From Nautilus pompilius (taxonomy: Eukaryota; Mollusca; Cephalopoda; Nautilida; Nautilidae): a DNA stretch of 64,000 bases. The stretch is from the NCBI GenBank assembly GCA_018389105.1, contig JACATO010000052.1, positions 2,356,001-2,420,000 on the forward strand, read 5' to 3'. Below are positions 11,471 through 41,689 of the stretch, piece after piece. The translations under genes and the position numbers were made by a program. Each line of letters begins with the position of its first letter. The first letter of the stretch is position 1. Below the pieces are notes generated by a model. It had not been told where the DNA came from. It saw only the letters and a list, made by a program, of their open reading frames with translations, and ran no database searches.

Positions 11471-13214
11471 CACTGGTCAACACAATATTTTTGGCAGGAA
11501 AAGTGAGACTGGTTTCTGGGGTTTTCAAGGGCGCTGAATCCGAATCTGACATTTGTTTTTTCAAGTTGGCTCTAGTTTTGGAGATATCACAGGGGGGTCG
11601 TTCGTCTGAAATCACCCATTCGCGACCATAACTAAACGTACAAAAAACGGCTAAATAGTGCAAAAATGTCAGATATTGATTTTTATGATAATCCAAAACC
11701 ACAAAGACAGTGTAAAATCTCAATCTAACAAGTTAAGTTAGATATAACATCATTTCATTTATTAATAAATGAACACTTTTCATATATTTCGAGAATATAC
11801 AAAAAATTTGCTAAAAATTTGCTGAATTTTAATTCTCCAAGGGAAAAAAACATTTACATAATCAGTTATATATCATAAATTAATGCAAAGCATTATTATA
11901 CACTAGATTCTTAGTTACAATGAACACACAAAAAATATTTTATTCACAAAAGTGAAATTGACGTTTATACGATTTTCGCTTGTGAGCAACTTTCGGGCAG
12001 TCTCTCAAAAGGTTCCAGCAGTAGTCTGCCATCATGTGCTCATCCCATTTGCCTTGATACCTCTCTTCCATTGTTTTGATGTCTTGATGGAATCTCTCTC
12101 CTTGCTCCTCACTGTAATCACCAAGATTACCAGGAATCTGTCGAGGTGGCTAAACAAGAAATGAAATTTGATGCTCACATTTGCCCCTAGTTTTTCGTAT
12201 GCAGTAAGCATCTTACGGACCAATTGCTTGTAATTGTCAGCTTTGTGATTTCCCAAAAAGTTTGTCACTACATCTGTGAAGGACACCCAAGCATTTAACT
12301 CAACCATGTTCATATGATTAGTGAAGTCAGAATCCCTCATGAGCGTTCGAATCTGAGGTCCATCGAAGATGCCACCTTTAGCTTTTTCGATGGAAAGACC
12401 TGGAAATTGCCTGCATATGTACTTGAAGCAATCCCCATCTTTGTTCAACGCCTTAACAAACTGCTTCATGAGCCCTAGTTTTATGTGCAATGGAGGGAAG
12501 ATGATTCTATCCCTGGGTACCAAAGGCTCATTGATGACGTTGGCTGTGCCGACTTCGAGACTTTCTCGTTCTGGCCAGTTCTCCCTTCTCCAGTGCTGGA
12601 TTCTTGCTCTGCTATCCCACAAACAAAGAAAGCAGGGATACTTTGTGTACCCACTTTGCTGACCAAGCAGAAAATTCACCATTTTCAAGTCCACACAAAT
12701 CAGCCATTTATGAGTGTTGTAATTTAGCTTTTCAAGAACAAATTGGATACCATCATACTCTTTTTCATCTTGGTAGAATGGCCAAGTGGTACAGGAGCAA
12801 ACTTATTGCCATTATGCAAAAGTACAACTTTTAGACTTGCTTTCGAGCTATCTATAAAGAGACGCCAATCTGCTGGGTCATATGACGAGATCCCCATGCA
12901 GTTAAGAAGTGCAGAAACGTCATTACAAAAGATCAGGTCATCTTCTTTAGAAAAGAAACGAAGCAAGCTGCCTTCCCTTGTCCTATAGTATGTTATAATG
13001 ATTCAATAATATCAGAAAATTATTATTACTGCTTCTATATTGAAGTATTTCAGGGAGAATTTTAGCAGTTTAGGCTTATTTGAGGCTATCAATATCTTCT
13101 AAACTAGAGCCAATCAGACAAAACCAATGTTATATTCGTAATCAGCGACCTTCAAAACCCCAGAAAACACTCCTAGATGGTCTGCCAAAGAAAAAAATAA
13201 GCTTTGACAAGGTG
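11471..13214 (-). mobile_element. Decayed DNA transposon with about 120-bp terminal inverted repeats, superfamily unassigned
   Basis: The ends are inverted copies of each other: 11471-11590 matches the reverse complement of 13090-13214 at roughly 80% over the best 70 bases (shared GGGGTTTT.AAGG.CGCTGA and TTGGCTCTAGTTT). Outer bases read CACTGG on the left and, reversed, CACCTT on the right, reminiscent of CACTA/Chapaev-type ends, but I see no convincing target duplication. Between them the minus strand encodes a broken transposase-like protein (separate entry). The element is about 1.74 kb and seems to lack part of its N-terminal coding region. Confidence 0.75.
11943..12985 (-). pseudogene. 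Transposase-like protein of the inverted-repeat element, broken
   Basis: Minus-strand pieces in order: FCNDVSALLNCMG, then DPADWRLFIDSSKASLK and LLHNGNKFAPVPLGHS (12770-12965); then VNFLLGQQSGYTKYPCFLC, PPLHIKLGLMKQFVKAL, GIFDGPQIRTLM, FLGNHKADNYKQLVRKML and IKFHFLFSHLDRF (12120-12694); then the C-terminus ADYCWNLLRDCP and a Lys/Arg-rich tail ending with a stop at about 11943. From memory this set of motifs belongs to a protein family found in many copies in invertebrate genomes and presumed to be a DNA transposase. The longest open piece is about 220 residues and at least two frame changes separate the blocks. The normal N-terminal region is missing. Confidence 0.7.
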
Positions 13215-14815
13215 CGCAGTTAATTACACGTTCTGGAACCATTCCACACTTCCCGGTTGTTTCAGAAAAGCAGATGCGGCGGAAACACAGGGCGAAGTAT
13301 CCTCGGGTGTGAGGAACCAGCTTTGCCACATCACCGGCACAACCTCTAGTCTTTAATAATACGGGCTTTGGCGCGCGGTATTCTGAAAAATTCTGCCTCA
13401 AACACCAAATTGGCACAGCACCGAAAGATTAGCCAAATCATTCCCGGTGCTAGATGGTACTTAGCTGTCACCTGAAATACAGGAATCACGGTCATTCCAG
13501 GTGAACTGTGCAGCTTCCTCCCTACCTTTAGCAGACTGGATTGCTACAACATCACTAGGTAAAAAAGCTTTATTGAGTTTCTACCTTAAGAACGAAGTAG
13601 ACGATTAGTTTGGGAATAAACCATTTCCCTAAAATGGTGAAGTCAGGGATTTTTCGGAGTTGATTGAAAAAAAAACAGCTTGTTGCAAATTTGCATATAT
13701 AGCACATTATCACATTACACTATTATTTAATGCACGCTTTTATTTTCAAATGTTTGTCATTATTTAAATGTCGAAATTTTTTTTTAATTGGTTAACGTTA
13801 AAAATTAATTAGATTTTACCATTATTTTTAAAGAACATTTTGTGTGTTGATGCGCAAATCAAGTCGTGAGCGTGATGATAACGATGATGATGCACAGGCA
13901 GATGTGTTGTCCGCTCCTCTCTCTCTCTAATACAAGAGGCGTTCACAGAAAACAGGCTCAGAAGCCCGTGAAAGTTTGTCACTTCCTCCCGAGGACAGGA
14001 GAGAGATGCTATTTGCCCAATGCTTGCGTCTGAAAGAAAACTTACTTTTTCTCTGTGGTCTCTATTCTAAAAAAAGAAAACAACAACAAAATTTAGCAGA
14101 TGCTTGTACATCAATTGGCAGAAATCTTAGATAAGCTGGGAAGGATTTTTCTTTGAGACCTGTTTTTTTTTTTTTTTTTCAAAAAGAGGGGAACAAAATC
14201 GAGTAAATGAACCTTTTCACTCGTGAAAAATTAAAGAGTTGTTTGGGTCTATTTTAATTAACCATCTCGGTCGGCGGCACTGCGGTTAACGAGAGCGTCC
14301 TTAGCGCCTCATTTCTCTCGAATGGAATTCTGTGAGAGTGTGCCTGCTGTTCTCTGAAGCTCTGCATCATCTCTACACACTTATTCCCCGCTCTCTTTCT
14401 TTGCTATAATACTGACCACGCGCTTGTCTAAATTAAGTTTTGGCGGCTTGCTGTATGTTGGAGCAGACTAGTTCCACATGGCGGTTCTAGGTGCCCTTTC
14501 CGTGTTGCTCATATTTAGGGATCTTGTCTTTGAACAGAAATTCTGTAAATATTTTACTTTGGGAGTTCAAAGAAATTGGGGGGGTATATTTATCTGCAGG
14601 TTTAATTGGGTTTGTGATGAGGATCATTTTGCCCTCGTCCCGAACCTCCAAGCTGTTCTTATGATGTCTGTCAAGCGATTTATTTAGGATTTGATGGATC
14701 CGCTAAATTATTAGTTAAGAAGTTTTTTTTTTTATTTTATGGTGATCTAAAAACATTTGCTCTTTTTAAAATTTTCCTTCTCATTTCTACATTATTGTCT
14801 ATAAACCCGTTTGAA
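13215..14815. other. Intergenic DNA, nothing recognised
   Basis: Mixed-composition sequence with poly-T tracts (around 14160-14180) and a short CT repeat (13915-13930). No exon, RNA gene or repeat end could be supported. Confidence 0.4.
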
Positions 14816-15335
14816 TTATCCGAGCACCTGTTTTGCTCCGTGTGTTATGTTTAACCCTCTGGATTCCCTGGGGGGGACCGAACAGTAGATTACTGGATGT
14901 TTCCAACTTTGCCAGACGAAGTCAATTATCTTGTCTTCCAGGAAACTGATGGATTTACGTGACAACCCCACCACTTTTATTCCTATACTACATGGCAAGA
15001 CTAACCATGTTATTGATTACCTTCGCTCACCTATGTGGCTAAGGTTGTGGATATGCCAGCTTTTCAGTTTACCTTTTAGCTAATCTAATTAGCTGCTGCC
15101 AATTGTCTTCATTTACATTAGTTTCTTTATCTGAGAGAAAATAAACACCCACAATCTTTAAAGCGTCCAGGGTCTTCGAGGGTTCCAATCCACGCCTCCT
15201 TGGACTTTCTAGGGTTAATTCATGCATCAGATGTAACTTCATAAACTTGCAATAATAAAAAAAAAAAAATCTCGCAGCTGGAGTTTCGCCTGTCATTGTC
15301 ATACTTTATTATTCTATTTTCTAAGTCGGGTCCGC
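14816..15335 (-). mobile_element. LINE relic, 3' part of reverse transcriptase ORF (Tx1/L1-like)
   Basis: Minus-strand translation gives, in order, LDALKIVGVYFLSDKETN with EDNWQQLIRLAKR (15070-15170), LKSWHIHNLSHIGER (15015-15060), and FLEDKIIDFVWQSWKHPV with a downstream SRGLNI (14850-14945). This is the usual series after the reverse transcriptase catalytic box of non-LTR elements: 'IKVLGV.F', 'W..R.LS..GK', 'LE.KI.DF.W' and 'GGLGL'. The frame shifts between blocks and stops occur, so it is an inactive fragment. No 5' end or poly-A tail was identified. Confidence 0.65.
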
Positions 15336-15687
15336 CAGCTGTACTCACGGCCAGGAGCAAAACTCACATCTAAATTGGCAATCCCGGCTTATGCAGATAG
15401 ACAATCGAAAGCCAGAGGCTGCAAGATTACGCAATGGCTTTTGTGAACCGACCACTAAAATACTGGTCGTAATATAGTTGCAGATTCCTGTCATTCATTG
15501 GCTGGAAGCCGAACGAATCACACATCTACGATCCTGTCAAACGATGAATCTTGACACCGAAGGTCTACTGCAATTGAATAAAAGGCATTGGTTAGCGGAA
15601 CCTGCTCAACGCTTCTGTGCTCGAGTCCTGTTCGTGTTCTCCATCTCCCTGGCACCCTAATAGTCAGTAAGGTCGGATGAGTTAGCC

Positions 15688-16060
15688 CAGCGGTTCTCAT
15701 TTTTTCAGTGACCCACTAACGCAGTGACAAATTCTTGCGATCCCAACTTCCAGCACCATTACTGTAGCCTCATACAGAAGCAAACAAATAGTGCAATTCC
15801 TATATTATAGGTCATTAATTAACCTTATCTTTGTATCTTATGGTGTCGATGTAAGGCTTGGACGTTGGTGTTGTGCGGGTTATACATTGGTGCGAATTAT
15901 ACCACGAATATATCGTCAACAGTAGTTATATGTTGCATGAAAATGCTCATGATTCTGCCGGATTTGCGATCCGTCTCTGGTTGCGCTGTGATAGGTCTAA
16001 CTATTAAACTATTTAACTGTTTTAGCGAATGACCCCACCCTCACACACACAGAACCGTGT
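15688..16060 (+). mobile_element. Possible hAT-type nonautonomous element
   Basis: It begins CCCAGCGGTTCTCATTTTTT, followed by GTGACCCA and GCGATCCCAACTTCC, which resembles the 'CAGCGGTTCTCAA...GCGACCCC' ends of many hAT MITEs. A weak inverted counterpart (AGAACCGTG) lies at about 16050. No coding part and no clear 8-bp target duplication were seen, so the right end is uncertain. Confidence 0.35.
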
Positions 16061-19000
16061 TTCAGGGAACTCTTGCGGTTAGGTGAGCGTGCTCCAGCAC
16101 ATTTTGTACTGATGGATGCATTCTGTTTTCAGAGATCGTGTCTCCCCGAACATTTTTGTGGCAGTTAAGGGTTGGGGGGTGTGTCGTCCCTCCAAATAAA
16201 TAAATAAATAAAAATAAAATATAGAAAGATAGACAAGAGTTATATTATTATTGTTATTATTATACAAATTTTATTTAACGACCGTCACCTTTAGATAAGC
16301 GTGGTTTTCTGCAATTTTCTTTATTGAATCAGAAATGTCGGATTCTCGTTTGCCCGCAGTAGACTGTAATAGGACGGGTCGCAAGTTTGATGAAGTGAAG
16401 GGCTGGTCACCGAAGGAAGGCGCGCGTTCCTGGAGGGAAAGTATGGGTCTGTGGAATAATTAAATTTACAGAAATGCTGATTTTTCACCGCTTCAGCGGG
16501 TTTGAAAATGATGGAAGTGAGGTGGGATAAGTAGGCTGTCCTGGCAGCGCAGAGATGTGGGGTGACTGCTACATTTTCCATGTTATTTATATTCCGCCTT
16601 CTACGTCTTTCCTCTCCACTAATTATCAGATATTTCCAACAGGAGAACAGAGAGAAACCAAACAAGCGAGCACACATTTTCCTCTGATACAGACTCTCAA
16701 CCGCATGAGGCGGCGTCCCTTCCCATCTTCCTCCTTTTCTCCGGCTATCAGCCATTTTGCCGAAAGCAGACCACACACCCCGCAGACTAATGCTTCTTTC
16801 GACGATTCGTTGCCGCAACGACCAATCAGAATGCCCGACACATCTGGTGGAGAAGCCACCGTAGACCGGTGTCAAAAAGTTCGCTTTTATTTGCCGATCG
16901 CTGGAACTGTTCTGTTATGCGCTGTGAGCGATGGCTACCGTATCTTTCTTCTGTTCAAGATCGGATTATAGCTTTTCCATGTTCTTTTACGCACGCGCTT
17001 GGCTATCGAGTTAACTGCCTCAAACCATGCAAAGGAAGACTTGCCGACCAAGTCGCTGGTCCTCACCAGACTAAATGATTCTCTTCATCTGGTCGAGTTT
17101 GTCTCCGTAAATATTATACATATAAAGAGGGATGGGAATTACGAGTGCCACACAGGTATCGGAGGGGTGGGAGAGTCCCTCTGGGATATTTCCCCCCGAT
17201 ATCTCCTCTATCCCAACTTCTTGGCGCCCTACTGTTTCAATAAGAGGTCCGTCCCCTTCTAAGAGTTTGCTGAATTCATGCCGCCGTTTCGGTGTGAACG
17301 TAGTTTGATGGCGATGACTCTATAGTGTGTAACTGGCTTTTTAAATCTTTCTGCCGCCGGTTAAGATTTAATGGAAACACTGACCACAATGAACATTGGC
17401 TCCCTCTCTCTCTCTCTCCATTAAAAACACGAATGTATCAGAATTAATTAGCGCACCTGTCTGCGTGTTTTCGCTCTGCAAACCGACAATAAATCGAATA
17501 TGTCTAGATTAGCTACTCAGCCACACCGATGGCCTCTAGTACGGACCTAACACAGCGACTCTTTTATAATTAAAACAAAGCAATAAACGATGCATCTCGA
17601 TGGTTTATTCTCCCCGAACCTGTGAACGGCTGCTACACTTCACGTACCGTGAATATCGCATTATGTAACCAAGTGGGAAAATACACAAACATGTAAGATC
17701 CCATGAGAATGTGCGTCTTACCTTAGAAAATCGAAAAATTTGAGGAATGAAAAACCGTGTGCACTGTCGCCAAAGTAATTCTGCTGCAACAGTTCCGATT
17801 CAACTTCCATTAGAGACGAGGAAAGCGGACGTCTTCTCCATTTTACATCTTGGCACCGTCGAGAACTCTCCTCACCAGTCTGCGGCCGGTCGGGTCGGGA
17901 CAGTTCCGATAGCAGTGCGCGTGTCAGGGAATGTCGACTGATTAAAAGAAACAGACAAACGGGTAACATTTGAACAGCTGTTGCTACTAACACTGTTAAC
18001 TCTTTCTAACTGTGAAGAGAGAGAGAGAGAGAGATTAGCCGACCCCGATGTGCCCGCAGACGATCGTATCGGCCGGACATATTGCCAAACCCGAGTTGTT
18101 CACCAAGGCAGGTACACAACCGACCAAGATTGCGTCTGCGCGATCCTTTGGGCGCTCGATTCCAATAAATGGTTCTGCGAACTGAGAGATCTCGATACGG
18201 ATGTCACCTGGGCCAACAAGCGACACTGGATCCACAGCCACTGAAAAATACCTGGCTTGTTGCGCTCCTGCCGATCGATATCCTGCTTGGTTGTTGCTTC
18301 TTTTAAATCCATCGGATTTTCGCAAATACCTGACGACAGGTAAGAAGTATCGATTTCTTCGTTAACCCCTCCCCCCCCATCGGTCCGATGTTTGCCACAT
18401 GACTGTCCAAAAAAATAATTAGTTCGGTGGACTCATGGAACGCGAGTCCAACCGTTAGTTAAGAACCCTAACCCCGCTTGATTGGGATTTCCTCGCTAGA
18501 TCTGCATCACTTCTCTGAGCCCCTTTTTTCTCGCGTTCAGAGAGAGAGAGTTTCACAGGCTGTTCCCAGCATCTGCATCTTGCGGTAGAGGCGCTCGCTT
18601 CGGTAGGCACTTCCGGGAGATGGCGGGTGAGTTAAGCCCGTGCCCTTCCCCGCCCTCTAATCGTCCGACCAGAAGCAGAGGAATTTTCCCTTTTCTTATT
18701 TCGACAATCTGCTGAACCCTAAGCAGCAGAGAAGCTTCTGGAACTCTTATCATTGCCAGGGTCTGCGTCGCTCAGTCCCGGTCTCCGTAGCAGCTTCCTT
18801 CCCGCCGCACACCGTAAAATAAAACACGCACTCCGTCTTTAGATAGTTCGTTAGGTAATAAGACTGTCAGCCATGATCCGATGTGGACGGCGCTCAATTG
18901 ATTATGGATATTTGAATATTTTTGTTCCGGAAAATCAACGAAAAACAATAGAACAATTTTTTTTATGCACTCGCAAACGTTTGGAAACTGTGTTCTGCCT

Positions 19001-20100
19001 TTAATATGTTAAATAAAAATATTTATTTGTGTGTGGGGGGGGTATTTTTCCGCCATACTGGACTCGCAGTAGTTTTTCTGGGGTCGCCTCATTTGCTGGC
19101 GGCCCCGTACGCTGCTAATCCGGCTACTGTATTGTTATCTCTTCACGCAAAGACGGTTACCGGCCTTTGGAGGAAAATCTGGGAAGTCTTGACGACGACA
19201 GATGGCGCATACATGAAACGTGGTGGAAATCAGAGCCCGTAGCTCCCCATTAACGAAGGGATACGGTATTAACCACCAGATGCCGAACTTCCCAGGTAGC
19301 TTCAGCGCATCATTCCCACACCAGTGAATCCATTGCGAATGCCGTTGCTTCAGGGGGCGAATTTCATCCCCAGCCTCACCTCGAATCGCCGCCATGTTTG
19401 AGACAAGCGGAACATGGTGACTGACATCTTGTACCGCGCCCCCCCCCACGGAAATGGTCATGTATTTTTTTCTCCCAGAAAAGGCGAAGCTGAAATCGTA
19501 TCCTTTCGATCCTGCGCGGATATTTGGGACTTAGCTTCTCCGGCAGATGTCACAAAGGAAAACGGATATCCGAAGCCGAAGCTGCTGGAGAAAAGGGGAG
19601 GTAATTGGTGGGGGAGGAGGAGACTTTCACTGATGAGAACTACGGGTTTTTTCGTGAAACAGCTTAGAAAGAGAGAGAATCAGTTACATTTCCCAAGAAG
19701 CAAATGTGAGTCACAAGATGAAGGAATCAAAATGTATTTATTTTTTTTTTTTAGATAATAGGTACGTGGAAGCCCTGGAGCTACTGAAGATGGAATTCCA
19801 AGAACTTCATGAGCATACCAATAGGATTCGATTCGATCCTTCCAAAACTTATTCAAAGCGGACATTGGCGAAGTCCCTTTTATGTGTCAGCTAGAATGAG
19901 AAGAATTACAAACGACGCCCCCTTCAGAGACGTCTACAAAGACAAGTGGCCTCTTCGAGTTTTACTGGGATCTTCTCAAAAATACATGTCCAAGCTTGAA
20001 GAAGTTTTCCGTGTCCACGATATCCATCTTTGGTAGTCTCCTTTGTTTTCGAACTCCCCGAAATCTCGGGTTACAGTGGCGACTACAGGCGAACTTGTGC
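16061..20100. other. G+C-richer block with exon-like pieces, no identified gene
   Basis: This stretch is richer in G+C and CpG than its surroundings and holds splice-like signals: a minus-strand donor (AAG|GTAAGA) at 17716-17721 ending a 91-codon open frame, a plus-strand donor (CAG|GTAAGA) near 18341, and a plus-strand acceptor (T-rich then AG) near 19754. A YY1-like CATGGCGGC (minus strand) lies near 19390. Open frames at 16321-16875, 18035-18325 and 19755-20036 give no recognisable domain. It may be promoter and exons of a noncoding or fast-evolving gene, or old transposon DNA. Confidence 0.35.
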
Positions 20101-20699
20101 ACCAGACACGGAAAATGATGGCGCCCGATGTTAATAATGTTTTGGTCAGCTGGAGACAGAAGCAACGTTATCTGTGGAACTTCAGACATTGTCCAACCAG
20201 TGTCCGGAGTGCTCTGACATTTTGTCCAACCAACAATCACTGCAAAAAAACCACGAAAATGATTAAAATCAATCAATCTTCACATCTTTTTTTTTTTCAT
20301 CTTCCCCCATTTTGAAGCAAGTTTAGGTGAGCTTGACCCTCTGAAGATGATAAATTGTCCTGGGAACGAATTTGCAGTGAGCCCCCATTTATGAAAACCT
20401 AGGATATAAGAAAGTCTCACAAAATTAACCTAATCCTTACTCCCCTAGTCTAAAAGATTGTTCTTTCTCAGCTACGAAGAGATAGCAACATACAAAACCA
20501 AGTATACTTAGAATTGTTCTTGCCTAGCACCCACAAAGTATAAATCATCTTGTTGTGTGAAAGCAATGGAATCTCATTGTCATTCGAGGCAATCTTGGAT
20601 TTATATTAATTGTCTTAGCCAGACCTGTAACCAAGTTATTTATGCAGCAAATTTATATAATGATGTACTGATTAACTATCATATGTTTCAGTTCGTAAA

Positions 20700-21940
20700 T
20701 AGTTGTAACAGCTTTACTTTATGAATTCCTCTTCTTGAAACATGTAGCGATAGTCTCAAGTATGAAAGTGAGGCCAGAACAACCTGGGAAAGATGGAGGA
20801 ATGAATTCTAACAAATCACAGGATCGCATATGGTGGTAAAATAAAATAGAACAGAATAATGACACTCCATGTTGCGATGGTCTGTAACTGAGAAGGCGCT
20901 GCTTGTTCCAAAATAATAGGCAATCTAAAAGATAAAAGTAATACATCATTGGCTAGCTATTAGACAGTTGAAAGGAAAACTAATACAGTTAGTTCATTTA
21001 CTTAGATTTTGGGAATCTCTCATAAAGGACAATGAAAATATGTCCAGAATGTCTGATCCAGTTTCCATTTTTTGCTATCAGACATGTCTGACCCAAGTCT
21101 TGCCTGTTTTGACTGACCAACTCATTAAAATTATTTAAGTCCTGATGCATCAATTTACTTTTTTGCACCTGCAAACAATAGAAATGTACTTTTCCAAATA
21201 TGTATTGGTTTCTAGTTATGTTAATCATGACCAAAGTTTGGTTTCATAAGCGGTCTGGTCTGCAATACAGACATCTAAATCTGGTCTAATACCTGAAAAA
21301 GGGTTGGGGGATTCATGTTCTAAGTTATCACTTTGACTCCAAAAGTTTCATTCTCTTTTCTACTACTAACATGTTGATAGTTTTCTTGAAGGGAATCCCG
21401 TTAGTCTGGTAACCCTTTGTACCTCATACACAGTTATTTCCACTCTATCCTATCAACAGGCTTCAGATTGACCTAATGCTAGTCAAGGCCATGGGAAAGT
21501 TATCCATGTCTATTTTAAATTCAAATTTTTTTGATCATCTGAAGATAAAGGAATGGAGTTAGGTAATTATTTACGATCTTATCATTACTTTGGCTAGCTG
21601 GTCTCCTACCACCTTCATTATTATTTTGTAGTTATAATTTAGTAAAGTAATAGGTCTCTAATTATCCAGACATTACCACTCCTATCTTTGAACAATGATC
21701 ATGGCACCACTCTGAATAATAAAGCATTAAAAATGCATTAATGATTTCTAATGATTAGTACAGAATTCAGGCATAATGTCATCACCCTCAGGAGTTTTAG
21801 CATATTAAATTCCTGAATGGAATTTATTTTTTTTGGATGTTTAGGTGGCTTTTGCAGAACTTAATTTAGATTATTTCAAAAGACATCCTGAGCTTGAGGA
21901 TACTTCTCTACTGTGGTTCCTAATAATACTGAGTTTCTGC
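20700..21940 (-). mobile_element. LINE relic, reverse transcriptase and C-terminal parts
   Basis: On the minus strand, reading from high to low coordinates: GDDIMPEFCTNH (about 21750-21790, the 'PG.DG.P.EFY..F' block), then GAMIIVQR, then RPITLLNYNYKIIMKV (about 21590-21660, the 'WRPISLLN.DYKI..KVL' block), PVDRIEWK (the 'KAFDR.W' block, about 21450), and finally FWNKQRLLSYRPSQHG (about 20850-20910), like the 'WN.KRPRI....L...GGLGLP' tail region. The order is that of an L1-like ORF2. Several stops and frame changes interrupt it and the catalytic FADD region was not found. An inactive copy. Confidence 0.68.
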
Positions 21941-22059
21941 TACAATCAGTTTTTACTTTTTAAGCTATGCACGGTTACTAGCCATAGCTTTTTCTAATCC
22001 TTAGGTGTTTCTTCATGATCCCTATGAAGGCAACCCTGGTGGGGGGAGTGTATAGTGTA

Positions 22060-22255
22060 AATCATCTGCTAGTAAGCATCGCCAATCATGCATCATGCCC
22101 CAGCGCTCGACTATAACTCATTTTTAGGGCCAGATGGTGAAGAGTGAGAAAACAAAAAAATGCCAAACTTAGCAGGTTCCTGTAGGAATCAAACTTGGGC
22201 CCTTAACCTTATCAGTCCAGTAGTCTACCACTGGGCTACAACAGGTTTTGCTTTT
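22060..22255 (-). mobile_element. tRNA-derived SINE
   Basis: The minus strand shows a tRNA-like head: TAGCCCAGTGGTAGACTACT (A-box region) and AAGTTTGATTCCTACAGG (B-box region) about 35 bases apart, followed by a non-tRNA body with CACCATCTGGCCC. A free tRNA gene is excluded because acceptor-stem pairing is absent and the head runs straight into the body. It lies about 0.5 kb beyond the CDC5L stop codon. Confidence 0.6.
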
Positions 22256-22623
22256 ACTCTCTTCTCCAATGGTCATTCTCTCTGCCCTTGGCCCAAACAC
22301 TCTCTTCAGTCAACAAGAAAAATACTCCCTTTGAAACTAAGTTTGGTACTGATATACTCAAACATCAGAATGTACCAAGAGGCTCTATGAATGTAATGTC
22401 TACTACAGAATTTGTATTTTAATAAACCAGAAAATTTCTGAACACTTAACAGTAAGTTGTGACATTTTTGGCCAAAAGAAAGGCCAAAGATATTTAACAA
22501 TTTGGGCAATTTACCAACTTAAATACAAATTTTAAAATTCACGTTGAAATAAACAATTTCTGTAAGTAATAAAAATAATCAGTGTAAGTGAAAAAACAAT
22601 AAAGAATGGGAATTTAACAAGAA

Positions 22624-22629
22624 TTTATT
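22624..22629 (-). terminator. CDC5L: Poly(A) signal of CDC5L
   Basis: AATAAA on the minus strand about 115 bases after the CDC5L stop codon, the nearest perfect hexamer in a plausible 3' UTR position. Confidence 0.55.
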
Positions 22630-22743
22630 TACAAAAATACACCAAGCAGTCATACAAACAACCAAAGACAGAACTGTAATACTGCATCAAACACAATGTT
22701 ATTAATGGTAGGCCCAGCTCTTCTATTCAGATTTCTAGATGTT

Positions 22744-40998
<18,255 letters not shown>

Positions 40999-41660
40999 TT
41001 TGAAGTGCTCAGGTTAACCGACCACAATATCCACAGTATGGCGATGGCGGGTGGCAATTCTCGTCACCAGTCTCGTTGCTCGAGACCGAGATATCGGGCG
41101 TTACTAAAAGCCGAACAGGGCCCCCAAATCGGGTAATACAGAAAACACCACCACCACCGGAAACTACTCTTGTTTATTACTTTTGGCATCCCAGACCCCA
41201 TGGTATTTTTAAAATCATCTACGAACACTATTTCGCATCTGCTCTTCACTTCAACCCTCCAACGTTTTATATTAAGTTGTATTCCGTTTCGTGGTATAGC
41301 CCTCAAAACCGGGAAAAGGGGGAAGGGAGAATCTGAGCGAAAAGCAACTAAATCCGAAATTTGTCACTTATGGAAAACTCGAATCCAGATAACATTTCGC
41401 CTACTCGGTGTACTTTTCACATCTGCCATTCGCTTTAATCCCACCATCATCCTTGAGATAAAAGTGCCAGAACTACATAAGATGGAAAATTGCCTATTCA
41501 TTAAATCTTTTTTTTATTTTTTGCATTTGCATAAGTATGTCTAAGGAAATGCATAAGAAACGTTCAAATAGGACAGCATCCTGTAGGTCACTGAGAATGA
41601 AGACAATTGACTTCTGAAGTTTGTTCCTTTTGATTCCAGAGAAACTCATCGCAGGCACGC
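40999..41660 (-). promoter_or_regulatory. CDC5L: CDC5L upstream region
   Basis: Moderately CpG-containing sequence immediately 5' of the CDC5L ATG, with CTCGAGACCGAGATATCGGG (near 41090) forming a near-palindrome. No TATA box in a sensible place. A promoter is expected here because exon 1 carries the start codon, but no transcription start can be fixed. Confidence 0.4.
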
Positions 41661-41680
41661 GCGCGCGCGTGTGTGTGTGT
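41656..41680. repeat. (CG)n(TG)n alternating tract
   Basis: Twenty-five bases of strictly alternating purine-pyrimidine, CG repeats passing into TG repeats, a composition known to favour Z-DNA. Confidence 0.9.
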
Positions 41681-41689
41681 AGGCCAGAG

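Noticed and set aside
16321-16875. 184-codon minus-strand open frame
   Set aside because: No recognisable domain, the opposite strand is equally open, and the G+C-rich composition lowers stop frequency.
22160-22250. Possible free tRNA gene
   Set aside because: A and B boxes are present, but the acceptor and anticodon stems do not pair and the head continues into a SINE body.
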